Positions 1 to 7,267 of a stretch of DNA of 10,457 bases are shown here, in pieces (position 1 is the stretch's first letter; the number at the start of each line of letters is the position of its first letter). The stretch comes from Chloroflexota bacterium. Lineage in GTDB: Bacteria > Chloroflexota > Anaerolineae > Promineifilales > Promineifilaceae. The stretch covers positions 1 through 10,457 of the forward strand of contig CAUJGI010000793.1 of the NCBI GenBank assembly GCA_963169155.1, written 5' to 3'. A program made the position numbers and the translations under genes. A model generated the notes under the pieces. The model was given only the letters and a program-made list of their open reading frames with translations, did not search any database and had not been told where the DNA came from.

Positions 1-2
1 AG

Positions 3-83
3 GCGGTGCTGGACGGCCGTCTGGACGATTTTATGGAAGCATATTTAAAGCAAAAAGTAGGACAGTCGCTACCGACTCCATAA
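3..83 (+). CDS. C-terminal end of an unidentified protein (partial, 5' end outside window)
   Basis: Reading from base 3, an open frame gives 26 residues (AVLDGRLDDFMEAYLKQKVG, then QSLPTP) and a TAA stop at 81-83. The mixed acidic, basic and hydrophobic composition looks like a genuine helical protein tail. The stop lies 20 bases before the next ATG, the usual spacing inside an operon, so this gene and the 424-residue protein are probably co-transcribed. A second frame, in phase with the downstream gene, is also open to the window edge. The good ribosome site at 91-97 makes a separate downstream start far more likely. The fragment is too short to assign a family or function. An ACGGCCGT copy (13-20) is read here as Asp-Gly-Arg. 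Confidence 0.55.
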   Translation, partial: AVLDGRLDDFMEAYLKQKVGQSLPTP

Positions 84-90
84 CCGAAGA

Positions 91-97
91 AAGGAGG
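91..97 (+). promoter_or_regulatory. Shine-Dalgarno site of the zinc-ribbon protein
   Basis: AAGGAGG lies six bases upstream of the ATG at 104. It fixes the start of the 424-residue protein even though its frame stays open upstream to the window edge. Confidence 0.85.
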
Positions 98-103
98 CAA
101 CCC

Positions 104-1378
104 ATGGCAGAAGATCCTAAAAAACCAGGGATGGGCGCTCGTCGCCCCGTGAATCGTCCGGCGCAAAAGTCAACCACCGTTGGCGATGCAGCACGTAAGG
201 CCGCGCTCAAGCAGCGGGTACGGCCGTCGGTGCGGGCTGAGGCCCGGAAAGCGGCCGTCAGCCAACGGCCGTTGCCCACACCGCCCCGCCGTCCAGCGGT
301 GACGCCGCGCCCCGCTGCCGCCGCCCCCGAGCTAACCGCCCAGATTACCAGTGTCCAGGACAAGTTCGAGCGCCTGGCCGCCCAGGCCCAAATGGAAGAC
401 GTGTTTTCGGCCGTGGGCGACATTGATGACAAGCTGACAAAACTACCCTTCGACCTGGAAGCCTTGCGTGACCGGGGCTATGTTCATTCCGGCCAGCTGG
501 AAGATAAGCTGGAAGCACTGGATGACCAGTGGGATGAGCTCCGCCCCCGCGTAGAAAAAGCGTTGGCTGAGCAGGTGCAGCGGCTGGATACCGACCTGGA
601 TCAAGCTGAGCGCCAGATGGGTCGCCTGAGTAATGCCAATGCGGCTGTGGTGAAATCGGTGGATACGGCCGTAGATACCCTGGGCAGCCGCGTTACCGCC
701 GCTCGTGGTGCTGTTGCGGGTCTGTATGAAGGCACCAAGAGTGAGCTGTACAAAATCGAATTTGCCCTGGGGCAGGTGCAAAAAATGCTGGACCTGATGG
801 CCGGCTCCCAGGAGATTCGCTTGCAAGAGGCTGAGGGGCCGCTGCTGGCCGTAGCGGCCCAATGGCAGCAGGATGGCGAAGACGGCCCCGAAGGCTTCCT
901 GTTCCTCACCGACCAGCGCCTGCTGTTTGAGCAGCGCGAAGAGGTGGTTACCAAAAAGCGCTTTGGCCTCTTTAAAGCCGAATCAGAAATGGTGCAGAAG
1001 CTGCAAATTGCCGTGCAGGTGCACGAAATTGATCAGATCAGCCACAAGGAAGAGGGCGGTTTCCTGGGCATGGGCAAAGCGGATATTTTGGAGCTGGTTT
1101 TTGCCGCCACTGCCTCGCTTTCGCGGGCGCGTTTTCATCTCAAGGGCCAGGACTCTGCCGATTGGGCGGCGATGATCAATCGTATCCAATCGGGGGAGAT
1201 TGATGGCGACCGCTCCGATGAGTACGTAGATGAGCTGGAAGCGGCAGGTATCACCAGCGCCAGTTTTCCAGAGCAGTGCCCGAATTGTTATGCGGCCGTT
1301 CCGCCCCAGCCGCGGGGTGTTACCGTGTACGAATGCGCATTTTGTGGGGCAACGGTAATGCCGGCAATGCCCGAATAA
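104..1378 (+). CDS. Uncharacterised coiled-coil protein with PH/GRAM-like region and C-terminal zinc ribbon
   Basis: This is a 424-residue protein that I do not recognise as a named family. Residues 1-75 are Pro/Ala/Arg-rich and probably disordered. Residues about 75-235 are charged and mostly helical, with coiled-coil character (for example QLEDKLEALDDQWDELRPRV near 131-150). Residues about 243-362 contain beta-rich sequence including GFLFLTDQRLLFEQ (264-277), which resembles the strand pattern of PH/GRAM-like or bacterial PH domains. This resemblance is an inference. The C-terminus has two CxxC knuckles, C392/C395 and C411/C414, forming a zinc ribbon. There is no signal peptide or transmembrane segment, so it is probably cytoplasmic or membrane-peripheral. 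The start is set by a strong Shine-Dalgarno site. It follows an unidentified gene closely and precedes the rpoC promoter region. No function can be assigned; scaffold or adaptor roles are guesses from the architecture. Confidence 0.85.
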   Translation: MAEDPKKPGMGARRPVNRPAQKSTTVGDAARKAALKQRVRPSVRAEARKAAVSQRPLPTPPRRPAVTPRPAAAAPELTAQITSVQDKFERLAAQAQMEDVFSAVGDIDDKLTKLPFDLEALRDRGYVHSGQLEDKLEALDDQWDELRPRVEKALAEQVQRLDTDLDQAERQMGRLSNANAAVVKSVDTAVDTLGSRVTAARGAVAGLYEGTKSELYKIEFALGQVQKMLDLMAGSQEIRLQEAEGPLLAVAAQWQQDGEDGPEGFLFLTDQRLLFEQREEVVTKKRFGLFKAESEMVQKLQIAVQVHEIDQISHKEEGGFLGMGKADILELVFAATASLSRARFHLKGQDSADWAAMINRIQSGEIDGDRSDEYVDELEAAGITSASFPEQCPNCYAAVPPQPRGVTVYECAFCGATVMPAMPE

Positions 1379-1413
1379 ATCGGTATTGAGTCGCGTTTTT
1401 ACCAAATTAGGAC

Positions 1414-1442
1414 TTGGCAGAAACGGCCGTATTTTGTATAAT
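1414..1442 (+). promoter_or_regulatory. Upstream rpoC promoter P1 (sigma70-type)
   Basis: TTGGCA (1414-1419) and TATAAT (1437-1442) are separated by 17 bases, giving 5/6 and 6/6 matches to the housekeeping sigma consensus. The expected transcript start is near 1449, about 250 bases before rpoC. The spacer contains a full copy of the iterated palindrome ACGGCCGT (1423-1430). The -35 box lies 36 bases after the stop of the preceding gene, and I see no terminator between them, so read-through from upstream is possible. Confidence 0.65.
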
Positions 1443-1483
1443 TCTCGGCTTGCACAAGCTTACGAGACACTTATGTAAAAGCG

Positions 1484-1511
1484 TTGACATATTGATAAGT
1501 ACCGATATAAT
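1484..1511 (+). promoter_or_regulatory. Downstream rpoC promoter P2 (perfect consensus boxes)
   Basis: TTGACA (1484-1489) and TATAAT (1506-1511) are perfect consensus hexamers with a 16-base spacer. The expected transcript start is near 1518, giving a leader of roughly 180 bases before the rpoC GTG. With P1 it forms a tandem pair that would drive rpoC independently of any rpoB operon. Confidence 0.75.
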
Positions 1512-1545
1512 CGCCTTACATACATAAAATTTGCCACGACGTTTT

Positions 1546-1582
1546 AAGAGCGTTGGTCCTGATCAGACCATACGCTCTTTTT
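1546..1582 (+). terminator. Terminator-like hairpin in the rpoC leader (candidate attenuator)
   Basis: AAGAGCGT (1546-1553) pairs with ACGCTCTT (1572-1579), and TGGTC (1554-1558) pairs with GACCA (1566-1570). This gives a 13-bp stem with one bulged T (1571) and a seven-base loop, CTGATCA. The 3' arm runs into a T tract (1578-1582) followed by CC. The structure lies downstream of both promoters and about 120 bases before the rpoC start. It would therefore terminate rpoC transcripts unless overridden, which is the arrangement of an attenuator. The hairpin is seen in the sequence; its regulatory role is inferred. No leader peptide or known riboswitch fold was recognised. The rest of the leader (1583-1688) shows nothing else I can support. 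Confidence 0.6.
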
Positions 1583-1688
1583 CCGTGTTTACGAATCCTC
1601 GTAAGCGGACCCCATTCTCGTGCGCAAGCGCTGTGCAAGTCAGTATGTCTAGACAAACTTATTTTGGGTTGGAGCTTTATTCATTTTG

Positions 1689-1694
1689 GGAGGT
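1689..1694 (+). promoter_or_regulatory. Shine-Dalgarno site that selects the rpoC GTG start
   Basis: GGAGGT lies six bases before GTG at 1701. A TTG at 1686 is in frame but overlaps this site, so it cannot be the start. The family-typical N-terminus (LASPDQMRSWSYGEV) also fits the GTG. Confidence 0.8.
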
Positions 1695-1700
1695 CATCTG

Positions 1701-4700
1701 GTGGAGACAACCGAATTCCGTTCGTTACGCATAAGCTTAGCATCCCCGGACCAAATGCGGTCATGGTCATATGGTGAGGTTACCAAACCAGAAACCATTA
1801 ACTATCGCCGTTTGCGACCAGAAAAAGACGGTCTATTTTGTGAGGCAATTTTTGGCCCCACGCGTGATTGGCAGTGTTACTGCGGCAAGTATAAAAATGT
1901 TCGTTATAAGGGTATTGTTTGTGATAAATGTGGCGTTGAAGTGACCCGTTCGGCCGTGCGTCGTGAGCGGATGGGGCACATTGAACTGGCTGCTCCGGTT
2001 GCTCACGTTTGGTATACGCGACGTGTCCCCAGCCACATGGGTCTGCTGCTCAACGTCTCGCGTCGTAATCTTGACCGTGTCCTTTATTTTGCGCAGTACG
2101 TCATTACCAGTGTCGACGAAGAAGCACGCCAGCGTGCCCTGAAACGGCTTGAAGAAGAGCTGGCCGACGCCGAACTCCGCTTTGAAGATGATTTGCAGTC
2201 GAATATTGGTGACGCCACTTCCGATGCTCAGATTCGCCTGCGTGATCTGGAAGCCCGTTTGCTGGCGCTGAACGAGTCGTTTGAAGACCGCCTGTCTGAG
2301 GTCACCGACGATGTTGTGAAAGAAGCGCAATCCGTCGAGCGCCGCCTGGAGAATTTGAAGGGTTCGGCCGCCAGCGAAGACATTATCTTGGGTGGTACGA
2401 TCATCGTGAAGGCGGGTGAAACTGTTGGCCGTGAGCATAGTGTGTTGGTGCAAGAGGTTACCTCTGAGCGTCTGAACGAGGTTCAGAAGGAAAGCGAAGA
2501 GGATCATCAAAGCGAAGTGGCCAGCTTGCAGAAGGAAATCGAAGAGCTGCGTACCGAAGCTGATGCGGTGGGCGGTGACCTGCGCGATGAGTTGGCCCAA
2601 AAGCTGACCCGTTTGCGGCAGCAGGCCCAGGCCAACCGCGAGCAGTTAGAAAACCTGGAGCCGATGGTTTTCCTGAACGAAAACGATTATCGCGAACTGA
2701 AGAGCAAGTTTGGCAACGTCTTCCGCGCCGATATGGGCGCTGAGGCGCTGTATGACATCCTTAAGAAGATGGACCTGGACAAGCTGTCGCGTGAATTATG
2801 GCGCGAGGTGCGTACCACGCGTTCCAAGCAAGCCGCCAAGCGAGCGACGAAGCGTTTGCAGGTGGTCGAATCGCTGCGTAAGAGCGGCAACCGTCCTGAG
2901 TGGATGATTTTGACCGTCTTGCCGGTTATCCCACCCGACCTGCGCCCGATGGTTCAGTTGGACGGCGGCCGTTTTGCCACCTCTGACCTGAATGATTTGT
3001 ATCGTCGGGTTATTAACCGGAACAACCGTCTCAAGCGCCTGCTGGAGCTGGGCGCGCCCGATGTGATCGTGCGTAACGAAAAACGTATGCTCCAGGAAGC
3101 GGTAGACAGTCTGATCGACAACAGCCAGCGCGGCAAGGCGCTCAGCCGCCGCGGTCGCCGTGAGCTGAAGTCGCTGTCTGACATGCTCAAGGGTAAGAAG
3201 GGGCGTTTCCGGCGCAACTTGCTGGGTAAACGTGTGGATTATTCCGGCCGTTCGGTCATTGTGGTTGGCCCGACCCTGAAGCTAGGTCAGTGTGGTTTGC
3301 CTAAGACGATGGCGTTGGAGCTGTTTCGGCCGTTTGTGATTAGCAAGTTGGTGGAATATGGCTATGCCAGCAACGTGAAAGGTGCCCGCCGCTTCATCGA
3401 GCGCCAGCCCCCAGAAGTGTGGGAAGTGCTGGAAGAGGTCATTCAGGGACGGCCGATTTTGCTAAACCGTGCCCCCACGCTACATCGTCTGGGTATCCAG
3501 GCGTTTATGCCGATGCTGGTTGAAGGCAAGGCCATTCAGCTGCATCCACTGGTGTGCGCTGCCTTTAATGCCGACTTTGACGGTGACCAGATGGCGGTGC
3601 ACGTGCCGCTTTCCCAGAAAGCGGTTGATGAAGCCAAAAGCTTAATGATGGCCACGCGTAACCTGCTCAAACCGTCTGATGGCCAGCCGATTGTGGGACC
3701 GTCTAAAGATATGGTGTTGGGTGTGTACTACCTGACGCTGATGGTAGAAGGTCGCAAAGGTGAAGGCAGCACATTTGGCAGCATGGATGATGTTGAGACT
3801 GCCTATGAACTGGGTTACGTTGATATCCATGCCAAAATTAAACTGGAGGTGGATACATACTTCGGTGAAGACCACTCCCGCTATGTTGATGGTATGCCAC
3901 GCCGCCGTATCATCGAAACGTCACCAGGGCGTGTACTGTTCAACATGACGCTGCCCGAAGATTTTCACTTTGTTAACCGCGTGTTGGACAAAGGTGGTGT
4001 AAACGCCCTCATCAACCGGATTTATCGTTTGGTGGGTGATGAGGCAACGATTGAGATGGTGGATGCCATCAAAAACATTGGTTTCAAATACGCCACTATC
4101 TCCGGTACGACGATTGCTGTGGCCGACCTGACCATTCCCGAGGAGCGCCAGGGTATTCTGGATGATGCTCTGCAGCGGGTGAATGAAATCGATCGCCAGT
4201 ATCGTCGTGGTTTGCTGACGGAAGAAGAACAGTATCAGCGCACGATTGAGCAGTGGAACGATGCCAAGGACAAGGTAGAAAAGGCCGTGCGTGATGCGAT
4301 GGATCCGGCCAGCCCCATTGCCGTTATGGCGTTGTCTGGTGCTGGTAAGGGCGGTTTTGGCCCTATCACGCAGCTGGCTGGTATGCGCGGCTTGATGGCT
4401 GATCCCCAGGGTAAGATTATCCCGGTGCCGATTCAGTCGAACTTCCGCATGGGGTTGGACACGCTAGAATATTTCATCTCGACACACGGTGCCCGCAAGG
4501 GTCTGGCTGATACGGCGCTCCGTACGGCCGATGCTGGTTACCTGACCCGTCGTTTGGTGGATATTGCTCAGGAAATGATCGTCATGGAAGACGATTGTGG
4601 CACCAACAAAGGTATCTGGGTGCGCCGTGTGGATAACTTTGGCAAGCAGACGTTAGCCGAGCGTATTCTGGGTCGGGTTGCCGCTGCGGCGATTGCCAAT

Positions 4701-6053
4701 CCGGAAACGGGCGAAATCGTCATTGACAAGGATGAGTATTTCACTGACCAGATTGCTGATGAGGTGGACACTCTGGGTGTAGCTGAGGTGTACGTTTACT
4801 CGCCCATGACGTGTGAGATGCGCCGGGGGATTTGCGCCAAATGTTATGGGATCGATCTGGCCCGGGGCAAGCCGGTGGAACAGGGAACGGCCGTTGGTAT
4901 CGTCGCCGCCCAGTCCATTGGTGAACCCGGCACCCAGCTGACCTTGCGTACTTTCCATACGGGTGGTACGGCTTCTGCCGGTGGTGACATCACTCAGGGT
5001 TTGCCCCGCGTGGAAGAGCTCTTCGAAGCCCGTCAACGACCCAAGGGTGAAGCGGTTATCACCGAAATTGGTGGCCGTGCCGACATTCGCGTTGTTGATG
5101 GGGTGCGTCACGTCTTTGTAACCGATCTGCGCCTGGTGGATGATATTTATGAAGTTACCGGTGGTTGGGACGTAAAGGTTGGCAACAATGACGTCATCGA
5201 AGCGGGTGGCGTGCTGGCTGAAAACGAAGACGAAGTCGTGGTGGCCCGTCATGGTGGTCGTGTGGCCCGCGTCAGTGACACTATCAAAGTGACCTGGGAA
5301 AGCAAAGACGAACGCGATTACGAGATTCCCGCCGGTATGCGCTTGCTGCTTTCCGATGGTCAGGACGTAAGCGCCGGTGAACAGCTGACAGAAGGGTCCA
5401 AGAACCCGCACCGTATCCTGGAAATCCTGGGACGTGATGCTGTCACGCAGTATCTGCTCCGCGAAATGCAGCAGGTTTACCGTCCGCAGGGCCAGAATAT
5501 TCATGACAAGCATTTTGAGGTAATCATTCGCAAGATGCTGAGCAAGGTGATGGTAACCTCTTCTGGTGATACCGAGATGCTGCCCGGTGAATTGATCGAA
5601 ACGTCGATCTTCCAGGCCAACAACGAGGAAATCATGGAGGAAGGCGGCCAGCCCGCTCAGGCCGAGCCTGTTTTGTTGGGCATTACCAAGGGTGCGTTGA
5701 ATACCGACAGCTTCCTGTCTGCCAGCTCCTTCCAGCACACGATCAAAGTGTTGGCCAGCGCCGCCATTGCGGGTCGCGAAGACGATTTGATTGGTCTGAA
5801 GGAAAACGTGATTATCGGTAAGCTGATCCCCGCCGGGACGGGTTTTGCCATGCACAATCGGCGGCCGCAACAAGTGGACGCTGGTCTGGACGAGGTTAAA
5901 GAGGTCTTGGAAGAGCCAGTGGATTACTCTGGCGCTTTGATTGACGACAACACAGACGATGCTGTGTTGGAAGCGATTGCGGCGGCGGCGGCTATGGAAG
6001 CAACCCGGGAACACATGGAACTGCCCGATGTTGATGACGAAGATTATGAATAA
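1701..6053 (+). CDS. rpoC: DNA-directed RNA polymerase subunit beta'
   Basis: This is the largest catalytic subunit of RNA polymerase, 1450 residues from a GTG start. The N-terminal zinc site is C59, C61, C74 and C77. The active-site Mg-binding motif NADFDGD spans 623-629 with D625, D627 and D629. The second zinc site is C966, C1038, C1045 and C1048. The bridge-helix/trigger-loop region (QLAGMRGLMADPQGKI and the following block) and PGTQLTLRTFHTGG are intact, so the enzyme should be functional. Between the zinc site and the dock region, residues about 140-322 form a charged, largely coiled-coil insertion with a short beta-like stretch near 227-243 (IILGGTIIVKAGETVG). This makes the protein longer than the roughly 1200-residue Bacillus form. 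The C-terminus is very acidic (DVDDEDYE). rpoB is not upstream, which is unusual. The gene has its own tandem promoters, a leader hairpin and a terminator. Only one ACGGCCGT (4887-4894) falls within it. Confidence 0.98.
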   Translation: METTEFRSLRISLASPDQMRSWSYGEVTKPETINYRRLRPEKDGLFCEAIFGPTRDWQCYCGKYKNVRYKGIVCDKCGVEVTRSAVRRERMGHIELAAPVAHVWYTRRVPSHMGLLLNVSRRNLDRVLYFAQYVITSVDEEARQRALKRLEEELADAELRFEDDLQSNIGDATSDAQIRLRDLEARLLALNESFEDRLSEVTDDVVKEAQSVERRLENLKGSAASEDIILGGTIIVKAGETVGREHSVLVQEVTSERLNEVQKESEEDHQSEVASLQKEIEELRTEADAVGGDLRDELAQKLTRLRQQAQANREQLENLEPMVFLNENDYRELKSKFGNVFRADMGAEALYDILKKMDLDKLSRELWREVRTTRSKQAAKRATKRLQVVESLRKSGNRPEWMILTVLPVIPPDLRPMVQLDGGRFATSDLNDLYRRVINRNNRLKRLLELGAPDVIVRNEKRMLQEAVDSLIDNSQRGKALSRRGRRELKSLSDMLKGKKGRFRRNLLGKRVDYSGRSVIVVGPTLKLGQCGLPKTMALELFRPFVISKLVEYGYASNVKGARRFIERQPPEVWEVLEEVIQGRPILLNRAPTLHRLGIQAFMPMLVEGKAIQLHPLVCAAFNADFDGDQMAVHVPLSQKAVDEAKSLMMATRNLLKPSDGQPIVGPSKDMVLGVYYLTLMVEGRKGEGSTFGSMDDVETAYELGYVDIHAKIKLEVDTYFGEDHSRYVDGMPRRRIIETSPGRVLFNMTLPEDFHFVNRVLDKGGVNALINRIYRLVGDEATIEMVDAIKNIGFKYATISGTTIAVADLTIPEERQGILDDALQRVNEIDRQYRRGLLTEEEQYQRTIEQWNDAKDKVEKAVRDAMDPASPIAVMALSGAGKGGFGPITQLAGMRGLMADPQGKIIPVPIQSNFRMGLDTLEYFISTHGARKGLADTALRTADAGYLTRRLVDIAQEMIVMEDDCGTNKGIWVRRVDNFGKQTLAERILGRVAAAAIANPETGEIVIDKDEYFTDQIADEVDTLGVAEVYVYSPMTCEMRRGICAKCYGIDLARGKPVEQGTAVGIVAAQSIGEPGTQLTLRTFHTGGTASAGGDITQGLPRVEELFEARQRPKGEAVITEIGGRADIRVVDGVRHVFVTDLRLVDDIYEVTGGWDVKVGNNDVIEAGGVLAENEDEVVVARHGGRVARVSDTIKVTWESKDERDYEIPAGMRLLLSDGQDVSAGEQLTEGSKNPHRILEILGRDAVTQYLLREMQQVYRPQGQNIHDKHFEVIIRKMLSKVMVTSSGDTEMLPGELIETSIFQANNEEIMEEGGQPAQAEPVLLGITKGALNTDSFLSASSFQHTIKVLASAAIAGREDDLIGLKENVIIGKLIPAGTGFAMHNRRPQQVDAGLDEVKEVLEEPVDYSGALIDDNTDDAVLEAIAAAAAMEATREHMELPDVDDEDYE

Positions 6054-6071
6054 GGTTTTGTAAAGCATAGC

Positions 6072-6105
6072 AAAACGGCGACTCAAAAATGGGTCGCCGT
6101 TTTTT
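6072..6105 (+). terminator. Rho-independent terminator of rpoC, probably bidirectional
   Basis: AAAACGGCGACTC (6072-6084) pairs with GGGTCGCCGTTTT (6091-6103) around the loop AAAAAT, with one T-G wobble. It is followed by further T residues to 6105. It lies 18 bases after the rpoC stop. The A-run on the left arm provides a shorter U tract on the - strand, so it may also stop transcripts arriving from the convergent prenyl synthase gene. Confidence 0.9.
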
Positions 6106-6112
6106 GTTTAAA

Positions 6113-6141
6113 GGGATTCTTCACTTCGCCCAGAATGATAG
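6113..6141. repeat. Possible relic of a dispersed intergenic repeat
   Basis: GGGATTCTTCACTTCGCCCA followed by GAATGATAG resembles the GATTCTTCGCTTCGCTCAGAATGA-type intergenic element that I recall from many bacterial genomes, with a few mismatches. It carries a short inverted repeat, ATTCT...AGAAT. It lies in the convergent gap between the rpoC terminator and the stop of the prenyl synthase. The resemblance is from memory and unverified. Confidence 0.3.
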
Positions 6142-6186
6142 GACCTGGCTGCCAAAATACTTCACGGACGATGCGCTTGAGGAACG

Positions 6187-7209
6187 CTAAAAATCTCGCT
6201 GCAGGAGCATGGCGGAGAGTTGGTTGAGCGCCGTATAGGCAGGGCCGGAGGGCGCGGCTTCTTCCAGGTGCTGCAGGGCATTTTCGGAGTAGTAGGTGGC
6301 CCGCTCGATGGCATAATCGCGCGCGCCCGTGGTGTTGAGCACCTGGATGGCTTGCTGGACAAACAGCTCGTCGGTTTGTTCTTGCGCGTACAGCTGACGG
6401 AGGGCACCGTTGTGGTTGAGGCCGTACAGCACGGGCAGCGTCTTCTTTTTGGTGAGAATGTCGGTGGAGGCGGACTTGCCGATGACAGCTTCGTCGCCCC
6501 AGATGCCCAGGATGTCGTCGATGACCTGGAACGCGAGGCCGAGGTTGAGGCCAAACTGAGCATAGTGATCGACGGTCTGGCTGTCGGCCCCAGCGATGAG
6601 CGCGCCTAGTTCGGTGCAGAGGGAGACGAGCACGGCCGTTTTCCCCGTAATCATCGCCAGGTATTCATCTACACTGACGACCTCTCGCCGCTCAAAATCC
6701 ATGTCAGCGTGTTGTCCCTGGGTTAAGCCGAGGCAGGTCTCATCGAAGCGGCGCAGAGCGGTAACGGCCGTTTCTGCCGCCACCCCCCGATCCACCAGGC
6801 GCGTTAAGGCCAGGTGGGCCAGGGCAAACATCGCATCTCCGGCGTTGATCGCCTGCTCCATGCCCCAAATGGTCCACAGCGTTTTACGGCCGCGCCGGGT
6901 TGGGCTGGCATCCTCGATATCGTCGTGGATCAGCGAGAAGTTGTGCAGCATCTCAATCGCGGCAGCGGCCGGTACCGCCTGCTGCCAATCACCACCGGCT
7001 GCCTGGCAGGCGAGCAGGCACATGACCGGTCGAATTTGCTTGCCCGCGTTGATATCCGCGGGCTGCAAATTTTCGTCGCGCCAGCCCATGTGGTAATGCA
7101 TCATGCCGTAAAACAGGTTGGGTGTTTCGTCGCTGGCCTGGAGAACGGCTTTCATTTCGGCGTTGACCGCCAGGCGCATTTGTTCGGATAGTTGTTGGAG
7201 TTCGTTCAT
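6187..7209 (-). CDS. Polyprenyl diphosphate synthase (geranylgeranyl diphosphate synthase type)
   Basis: This 340-residue trans-isoprenyl diphosphate synthase is cytosolic and condenses IPP with allylic diphosphates. The first aspartate-rich motif is DDIED (D96, D97, D100) in the context EMLHNFSLIHDDIED. The second is FQVIDDILGIWGD (D231, D232, D239), followed by a lysine-rich KKKTLPV segment (254-260). The conserved GKQIRP lies at 56-61. The DDILGIWGD form occurs in bacterial GGPP-type synthases, but chain length cannot be read with certainty. Products would feed carotenoids, quinones or other prenyl lipids. The gene follows the IPP isomerase by 75 bases on the same strand, a direct metabolic partner. 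The ATG at 7209 has no visible Shine-Dalgarno site; its upstream mRNA is pyrimidine-rich, which is odd next to the strong sites of its neighbours. Two ACGGCCGT copies are read as Thr-Ala-Val. Confidence 0.92.
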   Translation of the reverse strand: MNELQQLSEQMRLAVNAEMKAVLQASDETPNLFYGMMHYHMGWRDENLQPADINAGKQIRPVMCLLACQAAGGDWQQAVPAAAAIEMLHNFSLIHDDIEDASPTRRGRKTLWTIWGMEQAINAGDAMFALAHLALTRLVDRGVAAETAVTALRRFDETCLGLTQGQHADMDFERREVVSVDEYLAMITGKTAVLVSLCTELGALIAGADSQTVDHYAQFGLNLGLAFQVIDDILGIWGDEAVIGKSASTDILTKKKTLPVLYGLNHNGALRQLYAQEQTDELFVQQAIQVLNTTGARDYAIERATYYSENALQHLEEAAPSGPAYTALNQLSAMLLQRDF

Positions 7210-7211
7210 GT

Positions 7212-7267
7212 CGGGAGATTAGGGAGTGGAGATTTGAGATTGGGAGACGCTGTTGGACGCCAATCTC
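7212..7267. repeat. GGAGATT-like purine tract and inverted repeat between idi2 and the prenyl synthase
   Basis: Bases 7212-7246 contain degenerate repeats of GGAGATT/GGGAGTG/GAGATTGG. GAGATTGG (7236-7243) and CCAATCTC (7260-7267) form an 8-bp inverted repeat with a 16-base loop, just upstream of the synthase start on the - strand. No T tract follows on either strand, so it is not a standard terminator. On the mRNA the tract reads as pyrimidine-rich CTCC repeats, which replaces the expected ribosome site. Its function is unknown. Confidence 0.45.

Noticed and set aside
1686..1700. TTG at 1686 as the rpoC start
   Set aside because: It overlaps the GGAGGT ribosome site that serves the GTG at 1701.
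1531..1734. Possible small leader ORF overlapping the rpoC start
   Set aside because: It starts with TTG without a ribosome site, runs through the hairpin and overlaps the rpoC ribosome site and start. The hairpin/attenuator reading explains the region better.
1833..2600. 255-codon open frame antisense to the rpoC 5' region
   Set aside because: It is a shadow of rpoC codon usage, with no start signal and no family resemblance.
4653..6086. Long open frame (477 codons) on the - strand across the 3' half of rpoC
   Set aside because: It lies entirely antisense to highly conserved RpoC sequence, has no ribosome site or recognisable domain, and its residue pattern reflects the complementary codon bias of rpoC.
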